From Morinoia aosen (Eukaryota > Arthropoda > Malacostraca > Amphipoda > Talitridae), in assembly GCA_030386875.1 (NCBI GenBank), contig CM059567.1:86793130-86857129 (forward strand): a DNA stretch of 64,000 nt, read 5' to 3'. Position 1 is the stretch's first letter. The number at the start of each line of letters is the position of its first letter. This document shows, piece after piece, positions 12,901-22,662 of the stretch. The translations under genes and the position numbers were made by a program. Under the pieces are notes generated by a model. The model worked only from the letters and a program-made list of their open reading frames with translations, had not been told where the DNA came from and searched no databases.

Positions 12901-13033
12901 ACGCCCATGAGTTCATTATAGAAAACCCTGTAGTTCAAAAGATATAAAGAAAATTTTTTTTTTTGAAAAAACACGTTTTTCTGGAAACTTGATAATTGGT
13001 TTCTCAAATGCTACTTCTTCCACAATTTTAGAG

Positions 13034-13456
13034 CTAGGAAAATGGTTTATATACCATTCGATAGGGGTCAGCAAGGTGTATCCTCGCGCAATAGCATTTT
13101 CTGATAAATTTATTATTTTTAAAATTACACGACATGAAAAAAAAAATGAAAAAAGTTCATTTTTTTTTAATTCCCAAAATCCACAAAAAATAAGTTATCG
13201 AAATTCCCTATTGCGAGTGGTTATATAGACATCTAAGCAATCTAAAAACGAAGTACTGGTTTTGTAACTTGAAAATTGTAGAAGTATATAGTAGGATTTT
13301 TAAAAAACCCCTATTTTATCATATTTTTCGAAAATAAAAAAAAAATCCAGTGCAGATACAAAAATTTTGTCGAAATAAATGATATTTCCATCATTTCACA
13401 CTTACTGTGAAAATTTGAGAGAAATCCATATATAAATAACGGGACTTTTTTTACCC
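13034..13456. other. Right part of the TTAA element, AT-rich
   Basis: Single-copy continuation of the element beyond the tandem array. Several A-runs and no coding potential. The short frames at 12989 and 13311 are not convincing. Confidence 0.5.
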
Positions 13457-13747
13457 AGACGGTGTCCTTAAATGCTCGTGGATGCTTGTTGCATGGGAAC
13501 ATGTTTGAGCGTAGATTTCTGGAGTACACGTACATATTACATGGTACCCATCCACTTGCCATGTGAAGTCGGAGTTGTAATGGAAAAGTAGCTTCAAACT
13601 TATACGATAATATGCAATCTGAGCTCTGAACTACTACCAATTTTTTTTATCTAATTGAAACCTTTACCTACTCAAAGAACATACCACCAATTCTCTGGAA
13701 GGATTTCAATTTATATGAGTTAAAATTTCCCATAATAATTCTTGTAG

Positions 13748-13828
13748 CGTGTAGAAATGTTTTTGTGTTAAAAATCTTCTCCATGAATGATGAGTTCAAA
13801 CTGCTTGTTAATACACCGAAGAATATAG
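13748..13828 (+). CDS. Candidate 81-base exon, unknown gene
   Basis: Preceded by a pyrimidine-rich tract ending CTTGTAG and followed by a full consensus donor GTAAGT. One of three frames is open and reads C-R-N-V-F-V-L-K-I-F-S-M-N-D-E-F-K-L-L-V-N-T. No family recognised and no partner exon found. Confidence 0.2.
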
Positions 13829-15601
13829 GTAAGTACTTGTATTGGGTCTACTAATTGATTTGTATGGTTAAATTCTGCCTTGATGCTACTTGCACTAGGT
13901 TCTAAGAGAATTATAGACTGGACACTAAATAGATGTTGCCGGTTCTATTTCATAACTTTTTTTGTCGATGTAGAAGCCATCACGAGTATATTTTTTTGGT
14001 TTTTGATGCGGCTCATGTCTTTCAAAATGAACTACACTGCGTAATAGAAATTTCTATTTGCATACCTGTGTGATTCACCCTCTGCCTATCAATATGATTC
14101 AATGTTTCCAGGGGGTCATAAGAAACTCTCGGTTCATCCACAGAGCGTTTTAATTGTTTTCATGAGCTTAAAATGCAGCGTTTATTTCAAAAGACTCTGA
14201 GCTGGTTGGTGTTATGCTTTTACTGCTATATATATAGAAGAAGTTTGCGTTGTGTCATGCAGGTGTGTGCACTGCTAATCTCATATTGATTTGTTGTGAA
14301 TTTCGCATCGTCCCCTTTGCACCCTTTAGTGTAATAAGTTTGCGCTTCATCATAGGTATGTTTTTTCAGTATGACATGTCATAGAAAACTGTTTCGCCAA
14401 CTCAAGTTACTGCTGTAAGGAATTTATCACATTGGATTTCCTATGTTACTCTACGGTTTTGTTCTTTTTCTTAGACTTCCATCGAGTGGCTGCCTAAGCA
14501 GTTCACATTGAACTTTTCAAATGGATTTTTGAAGATGTATTCTACATAATTGAATTAGTAAAGATCAATCATTTTTTAGTTCGCTGCTGAGATTTTGCCT
14601 CATTTGTTTATTTTCTTTAGTAGACATCCATAATAAGCGCCTTATAAGCAAGTTGAGTAAAGATCGTTCAACCATGCTCGTTTCAGTTTAATATCCCCTC
14701 TTCAGACCTCACGCGCGTGTTAAATATACTACGGCAACTCTGTGTGAAGGGTACGGTGAGCAGCAGAGGTCATTATTTTATATGGTTCATTGTACAGACT
14801 GTGTAACATAGATACTCAAACGCAGAACTATCGTCGTTGATGGTAGTTCACAAAAATATCATCTATTTAAATAGACATATGCACCATCAATAGCCACTAT
14901 ACCCTACGTCTTGCTCTCTAGCAAGTAATGATAGTCATACTGTACTCCTTGTTCTGAGAGAACAAAGTATATTTTTGACAATAACAAAATAGTCGTGGCC
15001 AGTCGTTCGTTTAGTTCTCTGCTGATTCTTCAGGTGCATTTTTGGCTTCGACTGATTTTTTCTGAGGCCGAGTAAAACTTGATTTCATACTTTTCATGTG
15101 CTTCGTATAATAAAATTTTTGTTATAGAGCGCGATCTGCGAAATTAGCAACTAATACAGTGAATCTAATAATCTCAGTGTGACAAGTTGGTTACAATTTC
15201 ATATTCTATCTCCAAGCCAGAAGCGCGTACAAGCGAATAATTTTACAAGTGATGAACAATATATAGCGAAAGAGTTTGTTTAACACAGGCTCGATGACGA
15301 TTGCTGTAATATACGTCGCTAATGCCTGATATTCTTTAATTGAAATTATGGTGCGCAGACTTATTCAAAGTGAGGTACTGTACATTATAGCAATACGTAG
15401 AGACTGACTGTAGGGAACTTTCGGCTTTATGATGAAGGTCATGAACAACCTTAATGATTGGTAAATGAACTATTGTTTGTCTCGATGTCATAATTAGCTA
15501 AAAAAAAAATTTATTTTGGGGCGTTCGAAAATTTACTCTAAAACTTATTGCACATTGGATTTCTGGAATGCTGATCTTCCCAACGTGAATGCAAAATCTT
15601 A
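13829..15601. other. No gene recognised
   Basis: AT-rich DNA with a small hairpin near 14825-14850 (gaactatc / gatggtagttc). No element ends or coding frames I can support. Confidence 0.4.
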
Positions 15602-15615
15602 CAAAATTATTTTAC
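15602..15615. repeat. Target-site duplication, 3' side of RTE-like LINE
   Basis: The 14 bases caaaattattttac here recur exactly at 17484-17497 and bracket the LINE insertion. Confidence 0.9.
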
Positions 15616-17483
15616 ATACATATACATACATATACCGGGCTTATCCTCCCCATGGGAGGGTAGCCGACAGCAGGCCACAATCACCACACTTAGTCACTAG
15701 GAGGCGAGAGAGGCAGCACTGGCCGCACCTGAACTGCCAGGATCAGCAGCAGCCCAGCACAACCACCTTCCACAGTCAGGCCCGACAGCAACAGCTGGTT
15801 TACCCCGACCGCTTCATTGAGTGCAGCCCCTCCCCCGCACGTGACAGGTCAACCCCATCACACGCGGGCAGCTTCCAGTAGCGCGTCAAAAATAAAATTA
15901 CCTCCTTATACACTGCCCCCACTCACTTCTGTCCGCAGCCATCCCTCTCGCCACGTCCACAGTCAGACCCCTCTCATACAAAGCACGTCGCACCCCATCC
16001 ATCCAACTCATCCGTGGTCTACCTCGCGCTCGAAGACCACTCACTTCCGACATATATGTCTTTTTCACCAGCCGATCAACATTCATTCTTTCTACATGCC
16101 CAAACCATCCAAGCACTCTTTCATCCACTCGCCTGCTCAACTTTTTGATAACACCCGTCTGCTCCCTAACCAACTCATTCCTGATCCTATCTCTTCTAGT
16201 TACTCCATACATGCTCCTCAAACACTTCATCTCAAACACATCCAACTTCCTCCTCTCAGCTGCTCTCAACCCCCAGGACTCTGCTCCATACAACAAAACT
16301 GGCACAATCAAACTTTCATACAGTCCCCTCTTAGCATTCATACTCAAACTCCTGCATTCAAAAACTTTCCTCATTGCACCCAATGTCTTACAACCTTCAC
16401 TCACTCGATGCTTCACTTCTACTTCCATACTATCCTTAACAGTAACATCCGACCCGAGGTACCTAAAATGCTCTACCTCCTCTAAAACTTCCCCATTCAA
16501 CCTCACATCCAAAGTTCCAAACACTCCACCTCTTGAACATCTCATCACCTTACTTTTATTCATATTTACCCTCAATTTCCGCCTTTCGCACACTCTACCA
16601 AACTCTGTAACCAGTCTCCTCAGTTTTTCCTCTGAATCAGCCACAAGCGCTGTATCATCTGCAAACAACAGCTGACACACTTCCCAATACATACCATTTC
16701 GTCCCACCAACTGCGCACCTTTTCCCAACACTCTGGCATTCACTTCTCTCACCACACCATCCATAAACAAATTAAACAACCACGGCGACATCACACATCC
16801 CTGTCTCACACCTGTCACAACTGGGAACCATTCACTCACCTCATTCCCTACTCTCACACATGCTCTGCTATCAATGTAGAAACTCTTGATCGCATTCAAC
16901 AGTCTCCCACCCACTCCATACAAACTTACCACTTGCCATAAAGCCTCGCGATCCACTCTGTCATACGCCTTCTCTAGATCCATAAATGCCCAATATACAT
17001 CCTTTCCCTTTAATAAGTATTTTTCATTCACCTGCCTCACAGCAAACATTTGATCCACACAACCTCTACCACACCTAAAACCACACTGTTCTTCAGCAAG
17101 CACACGATCCGTCAACACTCTCACTCTTCCAATTAACACTCTTCCATACAGCTTCCCAACGACACTCAGTAGACTTATACCCCTAGAATTACTGTACTCA
17201 TACCTGTCACCTTTCCCCTTGTACAACGGAACTACGCACGCGCTACTCCAATCAACCGGCACTTTACTAGCCTCGAAACACACATTTAATAAACGCACCA
17301 ACCATTCTATAACCACATTTCCTCCTTTCTTTAGACATTCAACCGTGCAGCCATCCAAACCTGGAGCTTTCCCATTTTTCATTTCATCCAACGCACATCT
17401 CACCTCTGCACTTCTTATTCGATTTCTATTCACTTCACCAAACACAGGCATTCTAACATCACTTCCAACAGCTACTACTCTCG
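15616..17483 (-). mobile_element. 5'-truncated RTE-like LINE with perfect TSD
   Basis: A 1.87-kb minus-strand insertion between exact 14-bp direct repeats. It holds an open reverse transcriptase frame, a ~280-base 3' untranslated part containing a hairpin (tcctcccatgggagg), and a terminal tatgta/tatatg microsatellite tail, as RTE-type LINEs have. The 5' side stops abruptly inside the coding frame at the TSD, the normal result of incomplete target-primed reverse transcription. Exact TSDs and an unbroken frame indicate a recent insertion. Confidence 0.92.
15898..17481 (-). CDS. RTE-like LINE reverse transcriptase, N-terminally truncated
   Basis: The frame is open from the insertion junction (17481) to the stop at 15898, 527 codons. 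The first Met is at 17451 but is unlikely to be the real start, because the frame stays open through the junction and the endonuclease part is missing. Numbering from that Met, reverse transcriptase motifs run in order: A-F-M-D-L-E-K-A-Y-D at 155-164 (first catalytic Asp), G-V-R-Q-G-C-V-M-S-P at 214-223, the F-A-D-D catalytic pair at 263-266, F-R-Y-L-G-S near 329, and a conserved C-terminal part with L-Y-G-A-E-S-W and G-R-P-R-M-S-W. All catalytic residues are present. The enzyme would copy element RNA at a nicked target, but the copy lacks the apurinic-like endonuclease domain. The RTE clade is assigned from the C-terminal motifs, single-ORF style and tail; a nearby LINE clade is possible. Confidence 0.92.
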   Translation of the reverse strand, partial: RVVAVGSDVRMPVFGEVNRNRIRSAEVRCALDEMKNGKAPGLDGCTVECLKKGGNVVIEWLVRLLNVCFEASKVPVDWSSACVVPLYKGKGDRYEYSNSRGISLLSVVGKLYGRVLIGRVRVLTDRVLAEEQCGFRCGRGCVDQMFAVRQVNEKYLLKGKDVYWAFMDLEKAYDRVDREALWQVVSLYGVGGRLLNAIKSFYIDSRACVRVGNEVSEWFPVVTGVRQGCVMSPWLFNLFMDGVVREVNARVLGKGAQLVGRNGMYWEVCQLLFADDTALVADSEEKLRRLVTEFGRVCERRKLRVNMNKSKVMRCSRGGVFGTLDVRLNGEVLEEVEHFRYLGSDVTVKDSMEVEVKHRVSEGCKTLGAMRKVFECRSLSMNAKRGLYESLIVPVLLYGAESWGLRAAERRKLDVFEMKCLRSMYGVTRRDRIRNELVREQTGVIKKLSRRVDERVLGWFGHVERMNVDRLVKKTYMSEVSGLRARGRPRMSWMDGVRRALYERGLTVDVARGMAADRSEWGQCIRR

Positions 17484-17497
17484 CAAAATTATTTTAC
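17484..17497. repeat. Target-site duplication, 5' side of RTE-like LINE
   Basis: Exact copy of the 14-base repeat at 15602-15615. Confidence 0.9.
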
Positions 17498-17947
17498 TCA
17501 ACAAAATAGTTGGACCTCTTTTTCATAAAACAGAAGTGTTTCCAAAAAATTGTAGTGACTATAAAATACATGTAGATGCACGAGGAATTTACGCACATTT
17601 ATGCTTTCGAACGTAGTATTTGATGTGTTCAAAAATAGGGAGTCAGGAAATAAATTGGAAAAAATAGTTCTAGAAGGGATTCTGGAGTCAAACTAAAAAT
17701 GACGCCATTGAAGCCAAAGAGATAAAATAATAAACCTATACATCACCTCAACAAAAAACGGCATACCTGATTAAATTACCTAGGACCCGTATGGTTTCTA
17801 CTTTGGAGTTCTACTTCCTGTAGAGACGATAGTCGTTTCAGTGCCGAGGATCAACTTACGGCTTTCTTAAACGATGTGAGATTTGATTACGGAGTAACGA
17901 AATAACAGAATAACTTTTTATAACAAAAGTTTTCTAATAAATATTAT
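17498..17947. other. No gene recognised
   Basis: AT-rich single-copy DNA between the LINE and the SINE-like element. Nothing to report. Confidence 0.4.
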
Positions 17948-17962
17948 ATTTACCCCTAACCA

Positions 17963-18334
17963 GATTGTAGATTAGATTAGATTATAAGTTAGTTTAAGCC
18001 TCCCTAACCGCTACGAAAAAGAGCGTATCGAAGAGAGGAAGGAGGAAGGCACCATTTAGTATGGAGATAAGAGAATGAGGAATCTATGCAGAAGGGGCAT
18101 AGAAACAGTAAAGTTGAGAAAGAAGTTCACGAAACAAGATAAAATTTGAAGAAGAAAGTCAGAGGTGCTGAAAAACAGGACAGTAGTGAACCGAAAAAAG
18201 GTGGTCCTTAACATAACAAAAAACCTTTTATTTCAACAAAAAGAAGGCCTACCTAACTCTCAGCTCGGGCCCTCACATTTTTCCCCTGGGAGCGCTAATT
18301 CCCATAGATACAATATCTGTATCCCCCTGAGGGG
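17963..18334 (-). mobile_element. SINE-like element, minus strand, 15-bp TSD
   Basis: A 372-base unit bracketed by exact 15-bp direct repeats atttacccctaacca at 17948-17962 and 18335-18349. Read on the minus strand it starts with a G-rich head (tcagggggatac), continues gggaattagcgctcccag, agggcccgagctgagagtta, and a block ending catactaaatggtgccttcc, then gggaggcttaaactaactta, and finishes in a (taatc)n tail. The copy at 50069-50415 has the same structure. Length, tail and 15-16-bp TSDs fit a SINE moved by a LINE. I do not find a convincing tRNA A/B box, so head type is unknown. Confidence 0.85.
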
Positions 18335-18406
18335 ATTTACCCCTAACCAAATAATCTTCATCTCTAATAATTGATTTCAATTAACGGGAAATTTTGTACT
18401 ATACCA

Positions 18407-18453
18407 TAAAACCGACGGTGGATCTCATGCTATACCGCCACCGTCGTTTCCTA
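18407..18453. other. Small hairpin
   Basis: accgacggtgg and ccaccgtcgt form a short inverted repeat with a ~20-base loop. Function unknown; possibly a remnant of a MITE. Confidence 0.5.
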
Positions 18454-19319
18454 CTAGGAGAAAATTTAGCAATAACAGCTCCTTAAAATTAGGCTTTTAT
18501 TAAGCATTTCCAATAAAAAGAACAGTAAAGTACCATAGTTTTAACTTAATGCCCCTGAACATGTAAACTTTTTATCCACGGAGGCACGTTTTATAGATAT
18601 TTTTCAAAAATTACTTTGAAACTGACGTGCTCAATTCAGTATCTACATATATCGTCACTGTTGCAAACTTGAATAATTTCTAAATTGATATAGAAATCAA
18701 AATAAAGATTCTTATGCAACCGTAGAAACACCTATGATTGCTCATAATTGCATAAAGTTACGTCACAAAGTAAAAGTAAAATGATAAATGACTAGAAAAT
18801 ACAGAAAAGCCGCCATTTTGATTACGAGCTAACCTTGAAGTATGATGTAACAAACACTGAATTAAAAGCTGTTACTGAAACCATCCAAACATAATTTCTC
18901 AAAAATTTACGCAGCCAGTGATATGCATTCAGAGATTGAATTCAACATGATATCGGTGTTCTACCAAAGTACGTTTTCATTGTACACGGCGTCTTCACAT
19001 TTTCGAAATAAGTACGCTAGTCTTCACATTTTCTAAATTAGTGCGCTTGTCCTACTTGACACAGTCAAGTGAGGCAAGATCTATCATCGTTCTAAGTATG
19101 CCGTAGTGTCGCTTAGCCTACTTGAGCTCTGATGTTTGAATACAAGAACTTCTAAGCTAAGTGTGCTCAGCCGCAGAGCATACTATGCAGCAAAATTGCG
19201 CTTAGCCTACTTGTGCTTTTTGCCCTTCAATTGACTACATTCCGACAGAAAATGAAGTGTCATGGTCCCTGAACGAGTTTATTTGCTAACAAATACAAGA
19301 TCCTTTCTGTTCAGAGGTA
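18454..19319. other. No gene; short tandem duplication inside
   Basis: Mostly AT-rich DNA. At about 18990-19045 a ~31-base unit (cttcacattttc ... gcgcttgt / gtacgctagt) is repeated twice. No gene seen. Confidence 0.45.
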
Positions 19320-20470
19320 AGAGAGGTGTTACTACATAGTAGTAGTTCAACGGTTCCCGACTTGCAGAGTTATTTGATTTTAAATGACATATTGTATCGA
19401 CAACGACGAATTGACTCACGGACTAGCTCTATACTGACATCTGTTATGCCAACATCATTGATGGAAAAAACAATTCTCTGTAGACATTCTACGTATCATA
19501 CGGATGAATTACACACTTAATTTCGATTTAAGCTTAAATATTTCCACCCCATAGAGAGGAGAATAATTCATAAGTTAGTGGAAAAGTGTGTTGTCAGTGG
19601 GTGGTTGCAAGCACACACATCCGTACTCATTCAGATTTTAAGAGCACCAATGGCGAAAGAGTCTTTTGAAGTAGTATCGATAGACTATTTGGGTTCACTT
19701 CCAGCTACTGATAATATAATCAAAACAAATACATATTCGTAGTAATTGACCTATTCTCGCACTATTTTAAATTGTATTCTTCATCTAACCGGCGAACAGA
19801 TACGGTCATATCATGCTTTGGGAATTGTTCCGCGACATTTGGTTACCCGAAAACATTACTCAGTGACCAAGCTCTCGAGTTTAAATCAGTGGCAGTAAAA
19901 CAATTTGCAAAGATTCATGCAATTGCAAAGAAAGAAGCACTGTCGTGGAGCCCACAGTCAAATGTTATTTTTGAACGCAATAATAAGAAAATTACGAACC
20001 TCCTGAAATTGTACGTAAATTTCCTGATTCACACGGAATAGGATCAGTGTTTAGAAATGGTGGAGAACGCCATTAATAATTCTCTAAATTCTACGGTAGG
20101 AGATACTCCTAGTTATATTTTTTGGCAGAGATATGTGCCCCTATTTTCAGGCTGAGAATTTCGAAGTTTCAAACAGCTACGACTCCAACGTAGATCAAGT
20201 CAAATTTCGCGCTAAGGAAGAAGCAAGGATTATCGAAAACGTTAGGGCCCTAATTATAAATAATTTAGCTGAGGGCACAATGAATCATAACTTGAGACGT
20301 AAGGATAAAAATTTTGTTCTGGGCGACCAAATAATGCTGAAACTTCATCAAAAAGTAAATAAACTCGATCTTTCATGGTTGGGCCCCGGTGTTATTACCT
20401 GGGTTAAAAGGACATTAGGTTGATTTTAAAATAGGAGACAGAATACACAAAAGTAATATGAACCATGTGC
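19320..20470 (+). mobile_element. LTR retrotransposon fossil, pol integrase part (Ty3/gypsy-like)
   Basis: Conceptual fragments resemble the integrase region of Ty3/gypsy-type pol: a zinc-binding-like His/Cys stretch, a core-like part with V-I-D-L-F-S and L-S-D-Q-A-L-E-F, and a C-terminal part with a basic linker and a G-P-G-V-I-type end. The region is broken in several places and neither gag nor a complete pol is present here. It is an old, inactive copy. A BEL/Pao assignment is less likely but not excluded. Confidence 0.7.
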
Positions 20471-21180
20471 TACCTCCGTGTAAAGCGACGTGAAAACGTT
20501 TACGCCTTACGTCATGTTACGACTTGACTGATATGTACGACTGTATTACTTTTATTAATGTCATGTATTGATTATGTATTACGTATCATCATTTTATTAC
20601 TGGCGCACGCCTCATAATAACCTCGTATGCGCTTGTGTATATAGTTTTCGTTGGGTTTAGCATAAAATAAGCGCACATATCCGTTTATTTTCTATAACAA
20701 ATTGTTATGTTTTTTCTGAAATACGTTACCCCGCCTAATCACCACCGTGCTTATCGAACGCGTGATGGTGTTAAGTTTTCAGTTTTAACAATAGATAAAG
20801 TACGTCAAAAAAATTTTTGCGATCCGTGTAGCCACGCGTTCTGTCGATGGCAGAAATGTTGGGCTTACACATTTTTGTTTTTTGTTGCCTTGGCTCATGT
20901 CAGACGACGTTAACGTTTGCTCGAATTTTATCGCTGAATAAACGGTTTTATTGGTGTGTGAATTCCGAACTTGTCAAATGAAATTGTTGATACCACCTTT
21001 CAGCTCGGGAGATTGTGAGTTTTGAGACGTAAGCAATTTAAAATAATTAAAATAAGGGGAACGTCTAAGCAGAATCAAGGAAAGGGCTGTCACGTTTGTT
21101 GTATGGGATCTTGATCAAAGAAATTTGGCATACGTATGTATTTTTGTAAATAAATATGGTCCGTCTCTATTAAACTTTTT
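20471..21180. other. DNA downstream of the pol fossil
   Basis: May include remains of the fossil's 3' terminal repeat, but I cannot identify a matching upstream copy. The frame at 20707-20913 has no known domain. Confidence 0.3.
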
Positions 21181-21189
21181 CCCATTTTC

Positions 21190-21560
21190 TAAATAATTAC
21201 GAAGATGATAGGGAAAATGCGTGAAAAATTGAGTATTTTCAAAAGCTATCTCCTCCGAGAGTTATAATTGTAGAGCAAAGATTTAGGCGTCATTGAATGT
21301 GCAAAATGTTGCTGCATGGCTGGACGTGAGTTTGTTTTGCAATACGCAATGTATTTTTATGAAATTTCAAATTTCTTTAAGGTCATGTATTTTTTTGTAG
21401 ATTTTTCAATGTCTCAAAAAAATTACTGTGAATTTCAAAGTGAACCCACTTCCAGCCATGCATCAACCATTTGCGCTTTCAGTGAGATCTAAATTATTGC
21501 CCTACGATAATAACTTTTGGAAGAGATAGCTTTTAAAAATACCTTTTTTTTCCATCTTCA
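21190..21560. repeat. Foldback inverted repeat
   Basis: Left arm ~21225-21335 (tattttcaaaagctatctcc ... gttgctgcatggctgga) pairs with right arm ~21445-21550 (tccagccatgcatcaacc ... gagatagcttttaaaaatac). The spacer is ~110 bases. Arms are diverged. No target duplication recognised. Confidence 0.75.
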
Positions 21561-21789
21561 ACTGTTCAGGAAGCGCATCTTTCTACTGAGAAACAGGTTT
21601 TTCTATTTGCAAGCTATATTGCTTGGAGAAATTGACGCGGTTCACGTTCTGAAAGCTATTTAAACCTGTGAATATCTTTTCTTGTAAGTTTTATGAGGTT
21701 ACTTGTAGGAATCGGTAGCACAAGGGGTATCACAGATACGTATCACCGCTCATGGAGCGCACGCCGCGGCATCCCTTCGAGGCGCTCCT

Positions 21790-22300
21790 CCCCTTCCCAC
21801 TTCGTTTCCCCTCTCACGGAGCAAAGAACGTTGTGTAGGTTTCTTAAATTGTAAACTAAGATGTTCTGTGTTGAATAGACCAAAAAAACAAAATCCAGAT
21901 ATTTCTGGTTCGTGTCTAATGCGGTTACTGTCCAGCGCTAGCAGCTGCATTCAAATCCAACCCCTTCCCCCTCGTTTTCCCCTCTCCCGAGGCACAGAAC
22001 GTTCTTAGCCGTGGCCAGCTGGTGAACTAAAGACTTCTGAATCGAATAAAACATTAAAAACCATCAAAAACGTTTTCAGGTGCGTGGCATATGAACTTAC
22101 TGGTCAGCGTTGGCTGCTGATTGGATACCTCTCCCCATCCTACCCCATTTCCCCCTTCGGATGTTTGGATCATTGTGTAACTTTGAAAGCTTGTGAAGCA
22201 AGCATTTCTCAAGCGAATAAGGAAATAAAAAATATATCAAGAATTTTCCAGTGTCTGCTTGGACGTTTCTCTCAAATAGATCGTCAGAAGTTAGTTGCTT
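21790..22300. repeat. Three diverged ~168-bp tandem units
   Basis: Three consecutive blocks start near 21793, 21960 and 22128 with a C/T-rich phrase (ccttcccacttcgtttcccc; ccccttccccctcgttttcc; tctccccatcctacccca), followed by cggagca/cgaggca, an ...aaagac/aaagct stretch and ...tgaat/gcgaat...aaaac/aaata. Identity is low, so the array is old. Confidence 0.6.
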
Positions 22301-22662
22301 GTTATTGAATCAGCGTTCAAGATTACTGGAAATTTCCTGAACGGTAGTAAGAAAGCAACTCTTGTTTGGAAATACAAAAGATTGATTCAAAAGAAACTTT
22401 TACTCTATCGCTAAAAATAAAATTCGAAAATTTGGTTAACCTTACGAAATCATTTTATTTTTGCTATTGTTTTCATGCAAACATTTAGGTATATATTAAT
22501 ACTTTGATTCTGGCCGTGCTAATTGGTTCATTGTATTGTCTCAATTGCAGTTTGACGTGGGTGCGTAAGCAGACACGAGTGGTTCCGTGCTGTTCTTCAA
22601 GGCTTCATCTAAAATACGCCGGGTAACGTGATTAATAGCATTACGTTGTTGGGGCCTCAACG
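22301..22662. other. Upstream of the 110-codon frame
   Basis: AT-rich until ~22540, then more balanced in composition through the open frame that follows. No promoter element can be asserted. Confidence 0.35.

Larger units (their letters stand above)
8957..13033. repeat. Tandem triplication, 1359-bp unit
   Basis: Three head-to-tail units at 8957-10315, 10316-11674 and 11675-13033 are almost identical. I see one difference between units 1 and 2 (near the left edge: gtatgggaag against gtatgagaag) and roughly eight between units 2 and 3, all in the last ~260 bases. Each unit holds ~249 bases of flanking DNA including an old SINE-like fragment, the left end of a TTAA transposon, two ~357-bp internal direct repeats and a diverged ~178-bp pair. 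The repeated 68- and 84-codon frames in each unit are by-products of the repeat, not genes. An assembly artefact cannot be excluded from sequence alone. Confidence 0.95.
9206..13467. mobile_element. TTAA-flanked non-autonomous DNA transposon, internally triplicated
   Basis: The left end GGACACCGTCT at 9206 is preceded by TTAA (9202-9205). The right end is its reverse complement at 13457-13467, followed by TTAA (13468-13471). The inverted match continues with mismatches for about 20 bases. TTAA duplications are typical of piggyBac-type transposases, but the terminal GG is not the usual piggyBac end, so the superfamily is tentative. No transposase frame is present. Removing two extra 1359-bp units leaves an element of about 1.5 kb. 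Confidence 0.7.

Noticed and set aside
15516-17509. Plus-strand frames of 96-222 codons over the RTE-like LINE
   Set aside because: Antisense shadows of the LINE reverse transcriptase and its 3' untranslated region.
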